Of a stretch of DNA of 64,000 nucleotides, positions 25,760 to 35,017 are shown piece after piece (within the stretch, counting starts at the first letter, position 1; each line of letters starts with the position of its first letter). A model generated the notes under the pieces. That model did no database searches and had not been told where the DNA came from. It saw only the letters and a list, made by a program, of their open reading frames with translations. Source of the stretch: Streptomyces sp. TRM68416 (lineage in GTDB: Bacteria; Actinomycetota; Actinomycetes; Streptomycetales; Streptomycetaceae); contig NZ_JACVWU010000036.1 of NCBI RefSeq assembly GCF_014596915.1, positions 1 to 64,000 of the forward strand. Direction: 5' to 3'. The position numbers and the translations under genes are program-made.

Positions 25760-26194
25760 GTGAACCAGGAATCCCTTCCCCAAGTAACCCTCCCTGCGCA
25801 CCTCTTCATGGTTCAGTTGTCCGCAACTCGAAGAGGTGCTCGACTCGCCCGGCTGCTCACCGAGCGTCAACTCGCCGACTGGGGGCGCCCGTCCGAGCCC
25901 GCGGAGCACATCGTGGCCGAACTCGCCGCGAACGCCGTGCTGCACGGCCGCGTCCCGGGCCGTGACTTCCGCCTGACGCTGAGGCTGGACGCGGCCGGTG
26001 CCCTCCGTATTGAGGTGACCGACCCCCGGGGCGACCGGATCCCGCGCATCCCCGACCTGGTTGCCGAGGAGGCGGAGTCCGGGCGCGGACTCCGTCTGGT
26101 CATGGCGTACGCGGACCGCTGGGGCGTGGACCGGGCGCCACTGCCCTGCAAGACGGTGTGGGCGGAAGTTGCGCCGGATCGCGCAGACCCGTGA
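25760..26194 (+). CDS. HATPase (RsbW/anti-sigma-like) regulatory ATP-binding protein
   Basis: The 144-residue protein has a GHKL ATPase fold with N-box ELAANAVLHG, G1-like VTDPRGDRIPRI and G2-like ESGRGLRLVMAYADRWGV. Such stand-alone ATPases are anti-sigma factor-like kinases. It starts with GTG and has a weak ribosome-binding site; an ATG at 25808 is an alternative. It is divergent from the XRE/DUF397 pair and probably functions with it. Confidence 0.82.
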   Translation: MNQESLPQVTLPAHLFMVQLSATRRGARLARLLTERQLADWGRPSEPAEHIVAELAANAVLHGRVPGRDFRLTLRLDAAGALRIEVTDPRGDRIPRIPDLVAEEAESGRGLRLVMAYADRWGVDRAPLPCKTVWAEVAPDRADP

Positions 26195-26427
26195 CCGTGC
26201 CTTCCGCTCCGAGGAACCGGGCAGATGCCGCGACTGCCGGGTGGCCCGCACAAGCGGGACACCCGAGCGGCACGTGGCGTAGCCAAGGCTGAAACCCGAA
26301 CACTCCGGATCACTCCCGACCACTTACCGCACATCCCGCATACCCTTCCGCCCCTGAACCGACCGTTCCCGGTCGATTACAGTGCTGAGCTGTCGTACGT
26401 ACGGACGGTGTCCGCGGGGAGGTCTTG

Positions 26428-27543
26428 GTGGGGGCGACAGCCGGTGCCGTCTGGGGCCGTTCCGAGCAGCAGGACTTCCGCAGCCGGGTGCGCGGCACCA
26501 TGCTCGGCGTCGCCGTCGGGGACGCGCTCGGGGCGCCGGTCGACGGGCTGGACCTCGCCGGGATCCGGGAGGCCTACGGCGTCGAAGGCCTCGTAGATCT
26601 CGGGCTCGGGTACGGGCGTCGCGGTGCCGTGACCCACCTGACCCAGCTCACCCTCTTCACCGTCGACGGGCTCATACGCGCCCAGGTCCGCCGGGACACC
26701 GGCGCCTGGCATCCGCCCACCGATCTGCACCGGGCGTATCTGCGGTGGGCCGCGACCCAGCGGGACTGGGGCCCGGACGAGCGCCGCAAGGACGACGGCT
26801 GGCTCGCGCGGGAGGAGTGGCTGTACGCCCGCCGCGATCCCGCCCGTTCGCTGCTGCTCGGCCTCGGCGACGAGACCATGGGCACCTTGGAAGCCCCGAA
26901 GAACCCCGGCGAGGCGGGCCCCGAGGCCGCCGCCCGTTCCGCGCCCTTCGGTCTGCTCGTCGGCTGGGAGCCGCAGCTGGTCGCCCAGCTCGCCGTCGAG
27001 TGCGCGGCCCAGACCCACGGCCACCCCGCAGCCTGCCTGTCGGCGGGCGCGTACGCCGTCATCGTGCACGGCCTGGCCTGCGGCGAGAGCCTGGACGGGG
27101 CCGTCCAGCGGACCCTCGCGCTGCTCGCCGCCCGCCCGGGGCACGAACCGGTGTCGAGCGCCCTCCAGCACGCGCTGGGCGCGGTACGACAGGGCATGCC
27201 GACGCCGGACCGGATCGAGGAACTCGTCGGCGACGGGGCCGCGCAGGGCGTACTGGCCGTCGCCGTGTACTGCGCCCTGGTGGGGGAGGACGTCCGCCAC
27301 GGTCTCTGCCTCTCCGTGAACCACGACGGCCCCTCCGGCGCGACGGGCGCCCTGACCGGCGGTCTCCTCGGTGCCCTGCACGGCGAGACGGCCCTCCCGC
27401 CGGCCTGGCTGGCCGAGCTGGAGGGTCGTCCCACGATCCTGGAACTCGCCGACGACTTCGCGATGGAGATGACCCAGGGCCCGGCGCTGCACGGCCCGAC
27501 CGGCTCCTCCCCGGGCTGGCTGGCCCGCTACCCGAGGGCCTGA
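26428..27543 (+). CDS. ADP-ribosylglycohydrolase-family protein with degenerate metal site
   Basis: The 371-residue protein keeps the DraG-type fold signature: RGTMLGVAVGDALGAPVDG at the N-terminus, LTQLTLFTVDGLI, and NHDGPSGATGALTGGLLGA near the C-terminus. Active family members carry a TDDT-type motif and an NxDGDSDxxGA-type motif that bind two Mg ions; here these read VTHLTQ and NHDGPSGAT. Most acidic ligands are therefore missing. The GTG at 26428 has GGGGAGG five bases ahead. Probably an inactive or ADP-ribose-binding member. Confidence 0.8.
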   Translation: MGATAGAVWGRSEQQDFRSRVRGTMLGVAVGDALGAPVDGLDLAGIREAYGVEGLVDLGLGYGRRGAVTHLTQLTLFTVDGLIRAQVRRDTGAWHPPTDLHRAYLRWAATQRDWGPDERRKDDGWLAREEWLYARRDPARSLLLGLGDETMGTLEAPKNPGEAGPEAAARSAPFGLLVGWEPQLVAQLAVECAAQTHGHPAACLSAGAYAVIVHGLACGESLDGAVQRTLALLAARPGHEPVSSALQHALGAVRQGMPTPDRIEELVGDGAAQGVLAVAVYCALVGEDVRHGLCLSVNHDGPSGATGALTGGLLGALHGETALPPAWLAELEGRPTILELADDFAMEMTQGPALHGPTGSSPGWLARYPRA

Positions 27544-27562
27544 GACGCTCTACCACTCCCGT

Positions 27563-28348
27563 TCACCGCATCAATTCCCCCGCGTTCACCAGCAGCGACT
27601 GCCCCGTGATCGCCCGTGCCCGGTCCGAGGTGAGGAAGACGGCCGCGTTTGCCACGTCGGCGTCCGTCGCCAGTTCCGGCAACGCCATCCGCTCGGTCAG
27701 CCGATTCAGTACCTCCGACTCGGGCGCGCCCTCGGTCTCCGCGGTGAACCGGACGTAGGCCTGTACCGGCGGCCCCCACATCCAGCCCGGGAGGACGGAG
27801 TTGACGCGGATGCGGTGGGGGCCGAGTTCTCGAGCCAGGGAGTACATCGCGCTGGTCAGGGCCCCCTTGGAGGCCGCGTACGCCGCCTGGCGTACCTGCG
27901 TGGGCGCCGCGACCGCCGACTGCGTGCCGATGAACACCACCGCGCCTCCGCGCACCTTGAGCGCCGGCAGGCACGCCCGGGTCATCCGCAGGGTGCCCAG
28001 CAGGTTGACGTCGATCACCGAGCGCCAGGTTGTGAAGTCGGCGTCCTCCAGGCCGCCGAAGTAGCTGTCCCAGGCCGCCACATGGACGACGGCGTCGATC
28101 CGGCCGAAGCGCTCCCGCGCCAACTCGGCGAGCGCGAGGCACTGTTGCTCGTCGGTGATGTCCGTCGGCCGGTACGCGGTGTGCGCACCGTCCGGATCGA
28201 TCTCGGCGGCGCTCTTGGCGAGGCTCGACTCGGTGCGCGCCCCGAGGACCGCGTTGCCCCCGTCCCGTACGACCGCCGCCGCGACCTGGTGGCCGAGCCC
28301 TGCGCCGACTCCCGACACGACGACGGTCCTTCCCGTGAGTACTGACAT
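27563..28348 (-). CDS. SDR-family oxidoreductase
   Basis: The 261-residue protein has VSGVGAGLG (cofactor loop), VHVAAWDS in place of NNAG, active-site serine in FIGTQSAVAAPTQV, YAASK and ITGQSLLVNAGELM. It is divergent from the gene at 28432, and the 83-bp gap contains one copy of the 15-bp operator shared with the cluster at 5.5-8.5 kb. A role in the same catabolic regulon is likely. Confidence 0.87.
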   Translation of the reverse strand: MSVLTGRTVVVSGVGAGLGHQVAAAVVRDGGNAVLGARTESSLAKSAAEIDPDGAHTAYRPTDITDEQQCLALAELARERFGRIDAVVHVAAWDSYFGGLEDADFTTWRSVIDVNLLGTLRMTRACLPALKVRGGAVVFIGTQSAVAAPTQVRQAAYAASKGALTSAMYSLARELGPHRIRVNSVLPGWMWGPPVQAYVRFTAETEGAPESEVLNRLTERMALPELATDADVANAAVFLTSDRARAITGQSLLVNAGELMR

Positions 28349-28385
28349 CCCGACCCCTCCCGGTTCACAGGCTCTGGCGCGATAT

Positions 28386-28400
28386 CTGACGGAGCGTCAG
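28386..28400. promoter_or_regulatory. Palindromic operator, copy 4
   Basis: CTGACGGAGCGTCAG matches the site at 5474 at all arm positions. It lies 38 bp from the SDR start and 32 bp from the start at 28432, placed to control both divergent genes. Confidence 0.75.
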
Positions 28401-28431
28401 AGTATGGGTGACCGCAGGAAAGGGGAACCGC

Positions 28432-29271
28432 ATGAGCGACGACACCCGCAGCGAGACGTACGCCGAGCTGGCCGCCGTAGGGCCGTACGGAGTCCGGCCG
28501 GGACATGCCCTGATCACCATGGTCGAGCCGCATCCCGGCCACGAGTACGCCTACAACCGCTGGTACGAGGACGACCACTACTACGCCGGCGCGATGGCCA
28601 TGCCCTGGATGTACGCAGGCCGCCGCTGGGTCGCCACCCGCGACCTGCAACTCCTGCGCACCCCGGAGAAGTCGGCGGTCGCCCGGCCCGTCACCGCCGG
28701 CTGCTACCTCTCCACGTACTGGATCACGGCCGGCCGCTACGCCGACCACATGAAGTGGACCGTCGCCATCAACAAGCGTCTCAACCGCGACGCCCGCGTC
28801 TACCAGGACCGCACCCACGTCTTCACCGCGTTCCAGGACCACGAGGCGAGCGTGTACCGCGACGGGGCGGCGGGCCCGAGGGACTTCCACGCCCTGGACC
28901 ACCCGTACGCGGGCCTGGTCCTGGAGGTCATCGACGCGGAGTCGGCCGAGCGGCGCGCCGAGCTGCTGGAGTGGCTGCGCTCGCGCCACCTCCCCAAACG
29001 CCTCGCGGGCTCCCCGGCCGCCCTGGTGACGGTCTTCCGCCCGACGCCCCTGCCCCTGGACCGCATGTCGTACGTCAAGCAGGTCGAGGGCGTGGAGACC
29101 CGGCTGACCCTGCTGTGGTTCCTGGAGGCCGACCCGAGGGAGTGCTGGGACCCCTACTTCACCGGCCTGGAGGAGGCGGTCACCGAATCGGGGTTGGGGC
29201 GGGTGGAGCTGGTGGCGCCGTTCGTGCCGACGGTCCCCGGCACGGACAAGTACGTGGACCAGCTGCGCTGA
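28432..29271 (+). CDS. Unknown protein with dimeric alpha/beta-barrel-like motif
   Basis: The 279-residue protein contains YNRWYEDDHYYAGAMAMPW and TRDLQLL, which resemble the NxWYxxxH motif of EthD/stress-responsive alpha-beta-barrel proteins. A similar barrel-like second half includes VYRDGAAGPRDFHALDHPY. It has no signal peptide or membrane segment. ATG at 28432 follows AGGAAAGGGG. It is co-regulated with the divergent SDR by the shared operator. The precise family is not recognised. Confidence 0.65.
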   Translation: MSDDTRSETYAELAAVGPYGVRPGHALITMVEPHPGHEYAYNRWYEDDHYYAGAMAMPWMYAGRRWVATRDLQLLRTPEKSAVARPVTAGCYLSTYWITAGRYADHMKWTVAINKRLNRDARVYQDRTHVFTAFQDHEASVYRDGAAGPRDFHALDHPYAGLVLEVIDAESAERRAELLEWLRSRHLPKRLAGSPAALVTVFRPTPLPLDRMSYVKQVEGVETRLTLLWFLEADPRECWDPYFTGLEEAVTESGLGRVELVAPFVPTVPGTDKYVDQLR

Positions 29272-29287
29272 CCGGCGCCGAGGGCGG

Positions 29288-31216
29288 TCACTTCAGGGCG
29301 TCCGGGCACGGCGTGCCGCGCGGCAGGTCGTACGGGGCCGCCAGCCGGTACGTCCCCGCCTTCGGGGCGACCAGCATCGTCCACTTGTCGCCGAGCGCGT
29401 CCTCCTCCGTCTCCGTCAGACAGCCGTGGACGTTGTCGTACGTCTTCGGCTCGCCTTCGGCGCGGTCCTTGGACGCCTCCGTCTCCCGCGGCGGGTCCAG
29501 CTTCTTGCCCTCGTCGTCGACGATGCTCAGCCAGGGGGAGTAGGGGATGCGGATGAGGATCCGGCCGGGCTTGCTCACCCGCATCGTCCACTCGCCCTGC
29601 TCGGCCCGCTCCACCACCGTGTTCGGCTCGGCCAGCGGGGCCGGGTCGAGCACCTCGAACAGCTGCCAGTTCGCGTCGCCCCACACCTGCTTCAGATACG
29701 GCATCCCGCGCTGCACCAGCTGCCGCTCGCGCTCGCCGCCGTCCCCGTCCGGCCGGTCCTTGGGCACCACGACGTAGTGCACGGCCCAGCGCCTGAGCCA
29801 CTCCAGATAGTTCGCCGAGTTCAGGGTGTCGTCGTAGAAGAGCGGGTTGCGCTCCATGTCGGCCTGGCGGTTCCAGCCGCGGGCCAGGTTGACGTACGGG
29901 GCGAGGGCGGAGGCCTCGCGGTGGGAGCGGGCCGGTACGACCTCCACGCGGCCCTTCTCGGCGCCGACCTCCTGGAGCTCGTTGACCAGCGGCGCCAGCT
30001 CACGCGCCCAGGACGCGGCGGGGGTGGTGTGCACGACGTCGATGACCGACTTCACGCCGATCCACACATTGAATCCGATGACGGACAGCACGAGCGCGTA
30101 CCACTTGCGCGAGCGCGGCACCGAGAACGGCAGCGCCGCCACCAGCGCCACCCCCGCGAACAGCATCGACAGCCGGGTGATGTTGGAGCCGATCTGCGAG
30201 CTGATCAGCCACACCAGCAGCACCGACAGCGCGTACACCGCCGAGGTCAGCCGGACCGTCGTCCACTCCTTGGGGACGAGGAAGAGGACCAGCACCGCCG
30301 AGACGAACGGCAGCAGCACCGAGGCGACCGTCATCGGCTGCGTCCCCGAGAACGGGAACAGCCAGGCCGACACCGCCACCACCGCGGTCGGCGCCAGCCC
30401 CAGCGCCCAGGCGCCCGGCCGCCGCTTCTGCAGGAACATCGCCACGGCCACCAGACCCACGAACAGCCCGGCGACCGGCGAGGCCATGGTGGCGAGCGCG
30501 GCCAGCGGCGCCGCGCACAGCGCCTTCGCCCACCGCTTGTAGCGCCACCTGTACGGCCAGCAGAACACGACCGCGACCGCGCCCAGCGCGAACGCCGTGC
30601 CCAGACCGTAGGTGACCCGGCCCGAGGCCGCGTTGCACAGCAGCGCGAACACCCCGGCCAGCGCGGCCCACAGCGGGTTGCGCACGGACCGGCTGCGGAT
30701 GAGGACCAGCGTGAGCAGCCCGGCGGAGACGGTCCCGGCGATCATCATCGTCGTACGGACGCCCAGCACGGACATCAGATACGGCGACACCACGCTGTAC
30801 GACACCGGGTGCATGCCGCCGTACCAGGCCAGGTTGTACGCCGAGTCCGGGTGTCGGCCGACGAACTCCGCCCACGCGTCCTGGGCGGCGAGGTCGCCGC
30901 CGCTGTTGGCGAAGGTGAAGAACCACACGATGTGCAGCACCCCGGCCAGGCCGGTGATCGACAGGACCGGGTGGCGCAGGAGGCGCTCACGCAGCGCGAG
31001 GACGGCGGCCTTCGGGCGCGAGGGGCGCTCCTCGGCGCGCGGACGGTTCGCGTCCTGCGTGTCCTGCGTGTCCTGCGCGTCTTGCGCGTCTTGCGTGTCC
31101 TGCGTGTCCCTCGCGTCTTGCGTGTCCTTCGTGGGCGCTGCGGGCACGCGTATTCGCGGGCCCGTTCCCTGGCCCGGATCGGCGTCGTCGGCGCGTGTCG
31201 GCTCCGCAGTGGCCAC
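29288..31216 (-). CDS. Large multi-span membrane protein with DTQ-repeat N-terminus
   Basis: The 642-residue protein begins with a hydrophilic tail of repeated D-T/A-Q triplets (about residues 30-56), then about ten transmembrane helices (about 85-390), then a soluble C-terminal domain of about 240 residues with YVVVPKDRPDGD and WQLFEVLDPAPL. The layout resembles uncharacterised actinobacterial integral membrane proteins sometimes annotated as MFS or glycosyltransferase-like. No catalytic motif is obvious. The repeat tract is a 9-bp DNA minisatellite at about 31050-31130. Confidence 0.65.
   Translation of the reverse strand: MATAEPTRADDADPGQGTGPRIRVPAAPTKDTQDARDTQDTQDAQDAQDTQDTQDANRPRAEERPSRPKAAVLALRERLLRHPVLSITGLAGVLHIVWFFTFANSGGDLAAQDAWAEFVGRHPDSAYNLAWYGGMHPVSYSVVSPYLMSVLGVRTTMMIAGTVSAGLLTLVLIRSRSVRNPLWAALAGVFALLCNAASGRVTYGLGTAFALGAVAVVFCWPYRWRYKRWAKALCAAPLAALATMASPVAGLFVGLVAVAMFLQKRRPGAWALGLAPTAVVAVSAWLFPFSGTQPMTVASVLLPFVSAVLVLFLVPKEWTTVRLTSAVYALSVLLVWLISSQIGSNITRLSMLFAGVALVAALPFSVPRSRKWYALVLSVIGFNVWIGVKSVIDVVHTTPAASWARELAPLVNELQEVGAEKGRVEVVPARSHREASALAPYVNLARGWNRQADMERNPLFYDDTLNSANYLEWLRRWAVHYVVVPKDRPDGDGGERERQLVQRGMPYLKQVWGDANWQLFEVLDPAPLAEPNTVVERAEQGEWTMRVSKPGRILIRIPYSPWLSIVDDEGKKLDPPRETEASKDRAEGEPKTYDNVHGCLTETEEDALGDKWTMLVAPKAGTYRLAAPYDLPRGTPCPDALK
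31048..31132 (-). repeat. 9-bp coding minisatellite (DTQ/DAQ)
   Basis: About nine units of a gtcttgcgt/gtcctgcgt-type repeat encode the DTQ-DAQ tail of the membrane protein at 29288. Confidence 0.75.
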
Positions 31217-31413
31217 CGTTGAGGCACTCCCGTGCTGTGCTGTCTTCTGTTCTGGCCGCGTACCGTTTCCCGCGTGTTCTCGGCCCTGTCCCCCAGGGTT
31301 GTCCGGCCGCGCCTGGTGAGCGGCGGCCTGCCCTGTTTCGTGACGCTAGCACGCAGCCCGCCGACGGGCTCCCGGGCGGGTGCGCCGTCGGTGGGCTGCG
31401 GTGACCCGGCAGG

Positions 31414-33717
31414 TCAGCCGAGGCGGGTGAGCTTGTCCGTGAAGCCGGGCTCCACGAGATCCGTCTCCAGCGCCACCGGCACCTTCACCGCGCCGGCCGT
31501 GCCGCCGTCGCCCACGGTGAGCGTGCCGATCTTGGTGCCGGCCTTCGCGGAGTGCGGTACGTCCCCGGCCTTGAAGTCCAGCTCGACCTTCAGCCCGGCC
31601 CAGCCGGCCGCCTTGACGTCCTTGGTGGCCACGACCGCGGTACGGCCGCCGAGCCCGTCGTCGACGTAGCCGACGACATCGCCCTTCTTCAGCAGCGTCG
31701 CCGACTCCAGCGCGTCCTGAGCGGCGCGCATCAGCTTGTCGCCGGAGTCGAGGGCGGCGGCGAGGATGCCGCCGCCGACGTCCGGCTGGCGCAGCACGGC
31801 ACCGACGATGGTCCGCGTCTCGCCGCCGACCTCCTGCTTCGCGGCGAACATGAGGTTGCCGAGGGCGGAGGTGGTGGTGCCGGTCTTGATGCCGACGACG
31901 TTGTTCTTGCCGACGAGCTGGTTCCAGTTGCCGTGGTTGCGGCCCTTGTAGTCGTCGTACGACATCATCGCCGCGATCTCGCGGAAGGCGGGGTCCTCCA
32001 TCGCGGCCTTGGCCAGCTTCATCTGGTCCACGGCCGTGCTGACCGTGGTGTTGTTCAGGCCCGAGGGGTCGGTGTACGTCGTGTTCGTCATGCCGAGGTC
32101 CTCGGCGGCGGCGTTCATCTTCTCCACGAACGCCTTCTCAGAGCCCGCGTCCCAGCGGGCGAGCAGGCGCGCCACATTGTTCGCGGACGCGATCAGGATG
32201 CTCTCCAGGGCCTCGCGCTGGGAGATCTCGTCACCCGCGGTGACCGGGACGGTCGACTCGCCCTCCGCGGTCGCCTCCGACTCGGCCGTCTGGTCGATCT
32301 TGAGGTTCGGGCCCTCGGCGCCGCTCTTGAGCGGGTGGTCGCGGAGGATCACGTACGCGGTCATGACCTTGGCGACACTGGCGATCGGTACGGGCTTCTG
32401 CTCGCCGGAGGAGCCGAAGCTGCCGATGCCCTGGACGTCGAGGGCGGCCTGGCCGGAGGTCGGCCACGGGATGTCGACCTCGCCGCCTTCGAAGGTGTAC
32501 GAGGACTTCGCGGTCAGGTCGAGGGTGGGCGTCGGGAGCGGGCGTACGGCCTGCACGATCGCGAACACGACCGCGAGGAGAAGGACCAGGGGGGTCCAGA
32601 TCTTGACGCGTCGCACCGCCGTGCGGACGGGGGTGTCCGGGGGCGGGGGCGTGTTCGTCAGCTCGGCCAGGAGGTCCAGCGGGGGCTTGGGCGGGAGCGG
32701 CTGCTGGGTGGTGCGCTCGGGGCCGACCTGGGGGACGGCGGTGGTGACGTCCGGGGGCGTCGGCCGGTCCTGCTTGGCCGGGATGTCGGGCTTGAGCGCG
32801 ACGAACTTGCTGGTGGGCTGGTCGACGGCGGGCGGGCGTACGGCGCGGAAGGTGGTCGTGGGGTGGTCGACTGCGGCCTCGGCTTCGCCTTCGGCCTTGT
32901 CGTCGTTCCCACCCGCACCACCCGTGCGGCTCTCGTCGTCGGGTGCGGGTGGCCCCTGGGGGGCTTCCTCGCCGTCGGCGGCCTCGGGTTTGGCGTCGGA
33001 CTTCGCGTCCGTCGCGTCCGGCTTTGCGTCCGTCGCGTCCGGCTTTGCGGCCGCCTCGGGGGCGTTGTCGGCATCGGCCTCGTCGTCGGCCTGGTCCTCG
33101 TCCTCGGCCTTGACGTCGGCCTTGTCGTCGGTCGCGGTCGTTGCGGCCCGGTCGGGCGTCCTGGGCGTCTCGGCGGGCTCGGAGTCATCCTCCGGCTCGT
33201 CCCGCGCCTCAGCGGGCTCGCCAGGGGCCTTCTCGCCGCCGGAGGTCACCCAGGCGGCCACGGCGGCGCGCAGACGGTCGTCGCCGTCCTTGTCGCCCTC
33301 GGGGGTGGTCGCCTCCTCGGCGTCCGTCGATGCCTCGGGTGCCTCGGATTCCTCGGTCGTGGTCGGTTCCGTGTCGTCCTTCGGCTTCTCGGCCGACTCC
33401 GGCTCAGGGGCCTCCGGCCGCTGCTCGGAGTTCCTCGGGTCCTCGGTGTCCGCGGTCGCCTCCTCGGCGTCCTCCGGCCCCTCCGCGCCCGTCGGCTCCG
33501 CGGCAGCCCTCGGCTCCGCCGTGGCGTTCGCCCTGCGGGCCTCCGCCAGGTCGCTCGCCGACAGGATCCTGGTTGCCGTATCGACGCCGCCGCGGGCCAT
33601 CACGAGGCGCGGATCGTTCTTTTCGGCCCTCGCTTCGGGAACCGGACCCGCGCTCCCCGACGTCGGTTCTGCCGACGACTCGCGCTGCTTCGACCTGTCG
33701 GGGGACTCGCCCGCCAC
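31414..33717 (-). CDS. D-alanyl-D-alanine carboxypeptidase with long acidic cytoplasmic tail
   Basis: The 767-residue protein starts with about 370 residues of low-complexity, Glu/Asp/Ala/Pro-rich sequence including repeated PDATDAK. One transmembrane helix (WTPLVLLLAVVFAIVQAV) follows, then a class A DD-peptidase domain with SVAK (about 443), SANN (about 512) and KTGTT (about 610). It trims pentapeptides in peptidoglycan. GTG at 33717 has AGGAGG six bases upstream. Position and plan match the S. coelicolor SCO4439 carboxypeptidase, next to the Scr1/Scr2 pair. Confidence 0.92.
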   Translation of the reverse strand: MAGESPDRSKQRESSAEPTSGSAGPVPEARAEKNDPRLVMARGGVDTATRILSASDLAEARRANATAEPRAAAEPTGAEGPEDAEEATADTEDPRNSEQRPEAPEPESAEKPKDDTEPTTTEESEAPEASTDAEEATTPEGDKDGDDRLRAAVAAWVTSGGEKAPGEPAEARDEPEDDSEPAETPRTPDRAATTATDDKADVKAEDEDQADDEADADNAPEAAAKPDATDAKPDATDAKSDAKPEAADGEEAPQGPPAPDDESRTGGAGGNDDKAEGEAEAAVDHPTTTFRAVRPPAVDQPTSKFVALKPDIPAKQDRPTPPDVTTAVPQVGPERTTQQPLPPKPPLDLLAELTNTPPPPDTPVRTAVRRVKIWTPLVLLLAVVFAIVQAVRPLPTPTLDLTAKSSYTFEGGEVDIPWPTSGQAALDVQGIGSFGSSGEQKPVPIASVAKVMTAYVILRDHPLKSGAEGPNLKIDQTAESEATAEGESTVPVTAGDEISQREALESILIASANNVARLLARWDAGSEKAFVEKMNAAAEDLGMTNTTYTDPSGLNNTTVSTAVDQMKLAKAAMEDPAFREIAAMMSYDDYKGRNHGNWNQLVGKNNVVGIKTGTTTSALGNLMFAAKQEVGGETRTIVGAVLRQPDVGGGILAAALDSGDKLMRAAQDALESATLLKKGDVVGYVDDGLGGRTAVVATKDVKAAGWAGLKVELDFKAGDVPHSAKAGTKIGTLTVGDGGTAGAVKVPVALETDLVEPGFTDKLTRLG

Positions 33718-33932
33718 CGATGCCTCCTAAACCGTGAACCGTGTGAACCGCCGCCCGGGACACTGCTCCGCAGCGCTGTCCGAACCATGTACCAGTGTCC
33801 TGTGTGAGGGCTAAACCGAACCGGTAGACGAGAACGACATACCTACTGGTTCCACTACAAACAGGTCACGCACCCTCGACAGACCAATGTGAGAGGGGTC
33901 ACCCTGTCTTTCATCCACGCGGGGAGGCATGG

Positions 33933-34688
33933 ATGGGCAGGAGCCGCAGAACACTTCCGGAGGAGCTTCTGCTGCTGGCACTGGACCCGGCCACGGGTAC
34001 CACTGCACAGCCGCAGTCGCTCGACCTCGGTCTGGCCGGAGCACAGCTAGTGGAGCTGGCGCTGGCCGGACGGATAGCCCCAGACGGGGATCGTATCGCC
34101 GTGGTGGCACCACGGCCGACTGGAGATCCGACATTGGACTGCGCACTGGAGTTGCTGCGAAGGCGTGGCGCTCCCGTTCGTGCTGTCCACTGGATCGGCG
34201 GGCCGCGCCTTGGGCTCCGCCAGACCTACCTCTCGCATCTGGAGCGGTGCGGCATGGTCGCCGCCGTGCCGGGTCAGATGTGCGGGGTGCTGCCGACGAC
34301 TCGCTACCAGGCGACGGACACCGCCATCAGCCGCGAGATCAGGTCACGGCTGGATTCGGCGATCCGCACCGGCGTACCGCCGGACCCGCGGACCGCGGCA
34401 CTCGCCGCCCTGGCGCACGCGGTCGGCCTCGGCAAGCACCTGTACCCGGGTAACGAGGGCCGTTCCTCGCGCTCCCGGTTGCGGGACCTGATCAGGCACG
34501 ACCCCATGGGCGGCCTCGTGGCGCACGCCGTGATGGACGTCCAGAACGGCGTGGCGGCCCAGCCGCGCCGCAGCCCCGCCCCCGCAGGCCGCCAGCCGGC
34601 CGCCGGAGGCAGGGCCGCAGCGGAACCCGCCCGAGGCGTTCCGATGCAACCGCGCCGCGGACCCATGGCGCGCGTCGTGGCCCACTGA
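33933..34688 (+). CDS. GPP34 (GOLPH3-like) family protein
   Basis: The 251-residue protein shows the bacterial GPP34 pattern: TLPEELLLLALD at the start, GLAGAQLVELALAGRI, and LAALAHAVGLGKHLYPG. GOLPH3-type proteins bind phosphoinositides in eukaryotes; the actinobacterial role is unknown. Its Arg/Pro/Ala-rich C-terminal tail is disordered. ATG at 33933 has GGGGAGG five bases ahead. It is divergent from the carboxypeptidase, and a very strong terminator follows. Confidence 0.87.
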   Translation: MGRSRRTLPEELLLLALDPATGTTAQPQSLDLGLAGAQLVELALAGRIAPDGDRIAVVAPRPTGDPTLDCALELLRRRGAPVRAVHWIGGPRLGLRQTYLSHLERCGMVAAVPGQMCGVLPTTRYQATDTAISREIRSRLDSAIRTGVPPDPRTAALAALAHAVGLGKHLYPGNEGRSSRSRLRDLIRHDPMGGLVAHAVMDVQNGVAAQPRRSPAPAGRQPAAGGRAAAEPARGVPMQPRRGPMARVVAH

Positions 34689-34775
34689 GCCGAGTCCGCG
34701 ACGGCAGCACACAGAGAGACCCGCACCGCCGAGCGCCGCACCGCAGTCCCCAAGACCCGGTCGGGAGCCGCTGGT

Positions 34776-34837
34776 CCGCGCGGGGCGGCGGGACCGTATG
34801 TGTCCGGACGACGACACGGTCCCGCCGCCCCGCGCGG
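34776..34837 (+). terminator. Strong stem-loop terminator
   Basis: Two perfectly complementary 22-bp arms (34776-34797 and 34816-34837) enclose 18 nt that can pair further (gtgtc with gacac). It separates GPP34 from the scr1-like gene. The rest of 34689-35017 shows only promoter-like sequence. Confidence 0.8.
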
Positions 34838-35017
34838 CCGCATGTCGGGGGGTGGGGCGAGGACCGTGCCGACGGCCGTGCGGCAGGCGCGGGCCAACTG
34901 TCGTGTACGCAGCGCATATCCACCGTTTCCCAGCGGTAGTAAGCACCTTGGTGGCAGTCTGCTCAACAGCAGATACGCAAAGTGTCGATGAAGCACGCAG
35001 CCGGAGGTGCACGTCCC

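Noticed and set aside
31048..31132. CRISPR-like array
   Set aside because: Units are 9 bp without spacers and lie inside a coding sequence.
31552..33807. 751-codon open frame on the plus strand
   Set aside because: Antisense to the DD-carboxypeptidase. The long acidic tail of that gene gives a Gly/Arg/Val-rich mirror with no domain.
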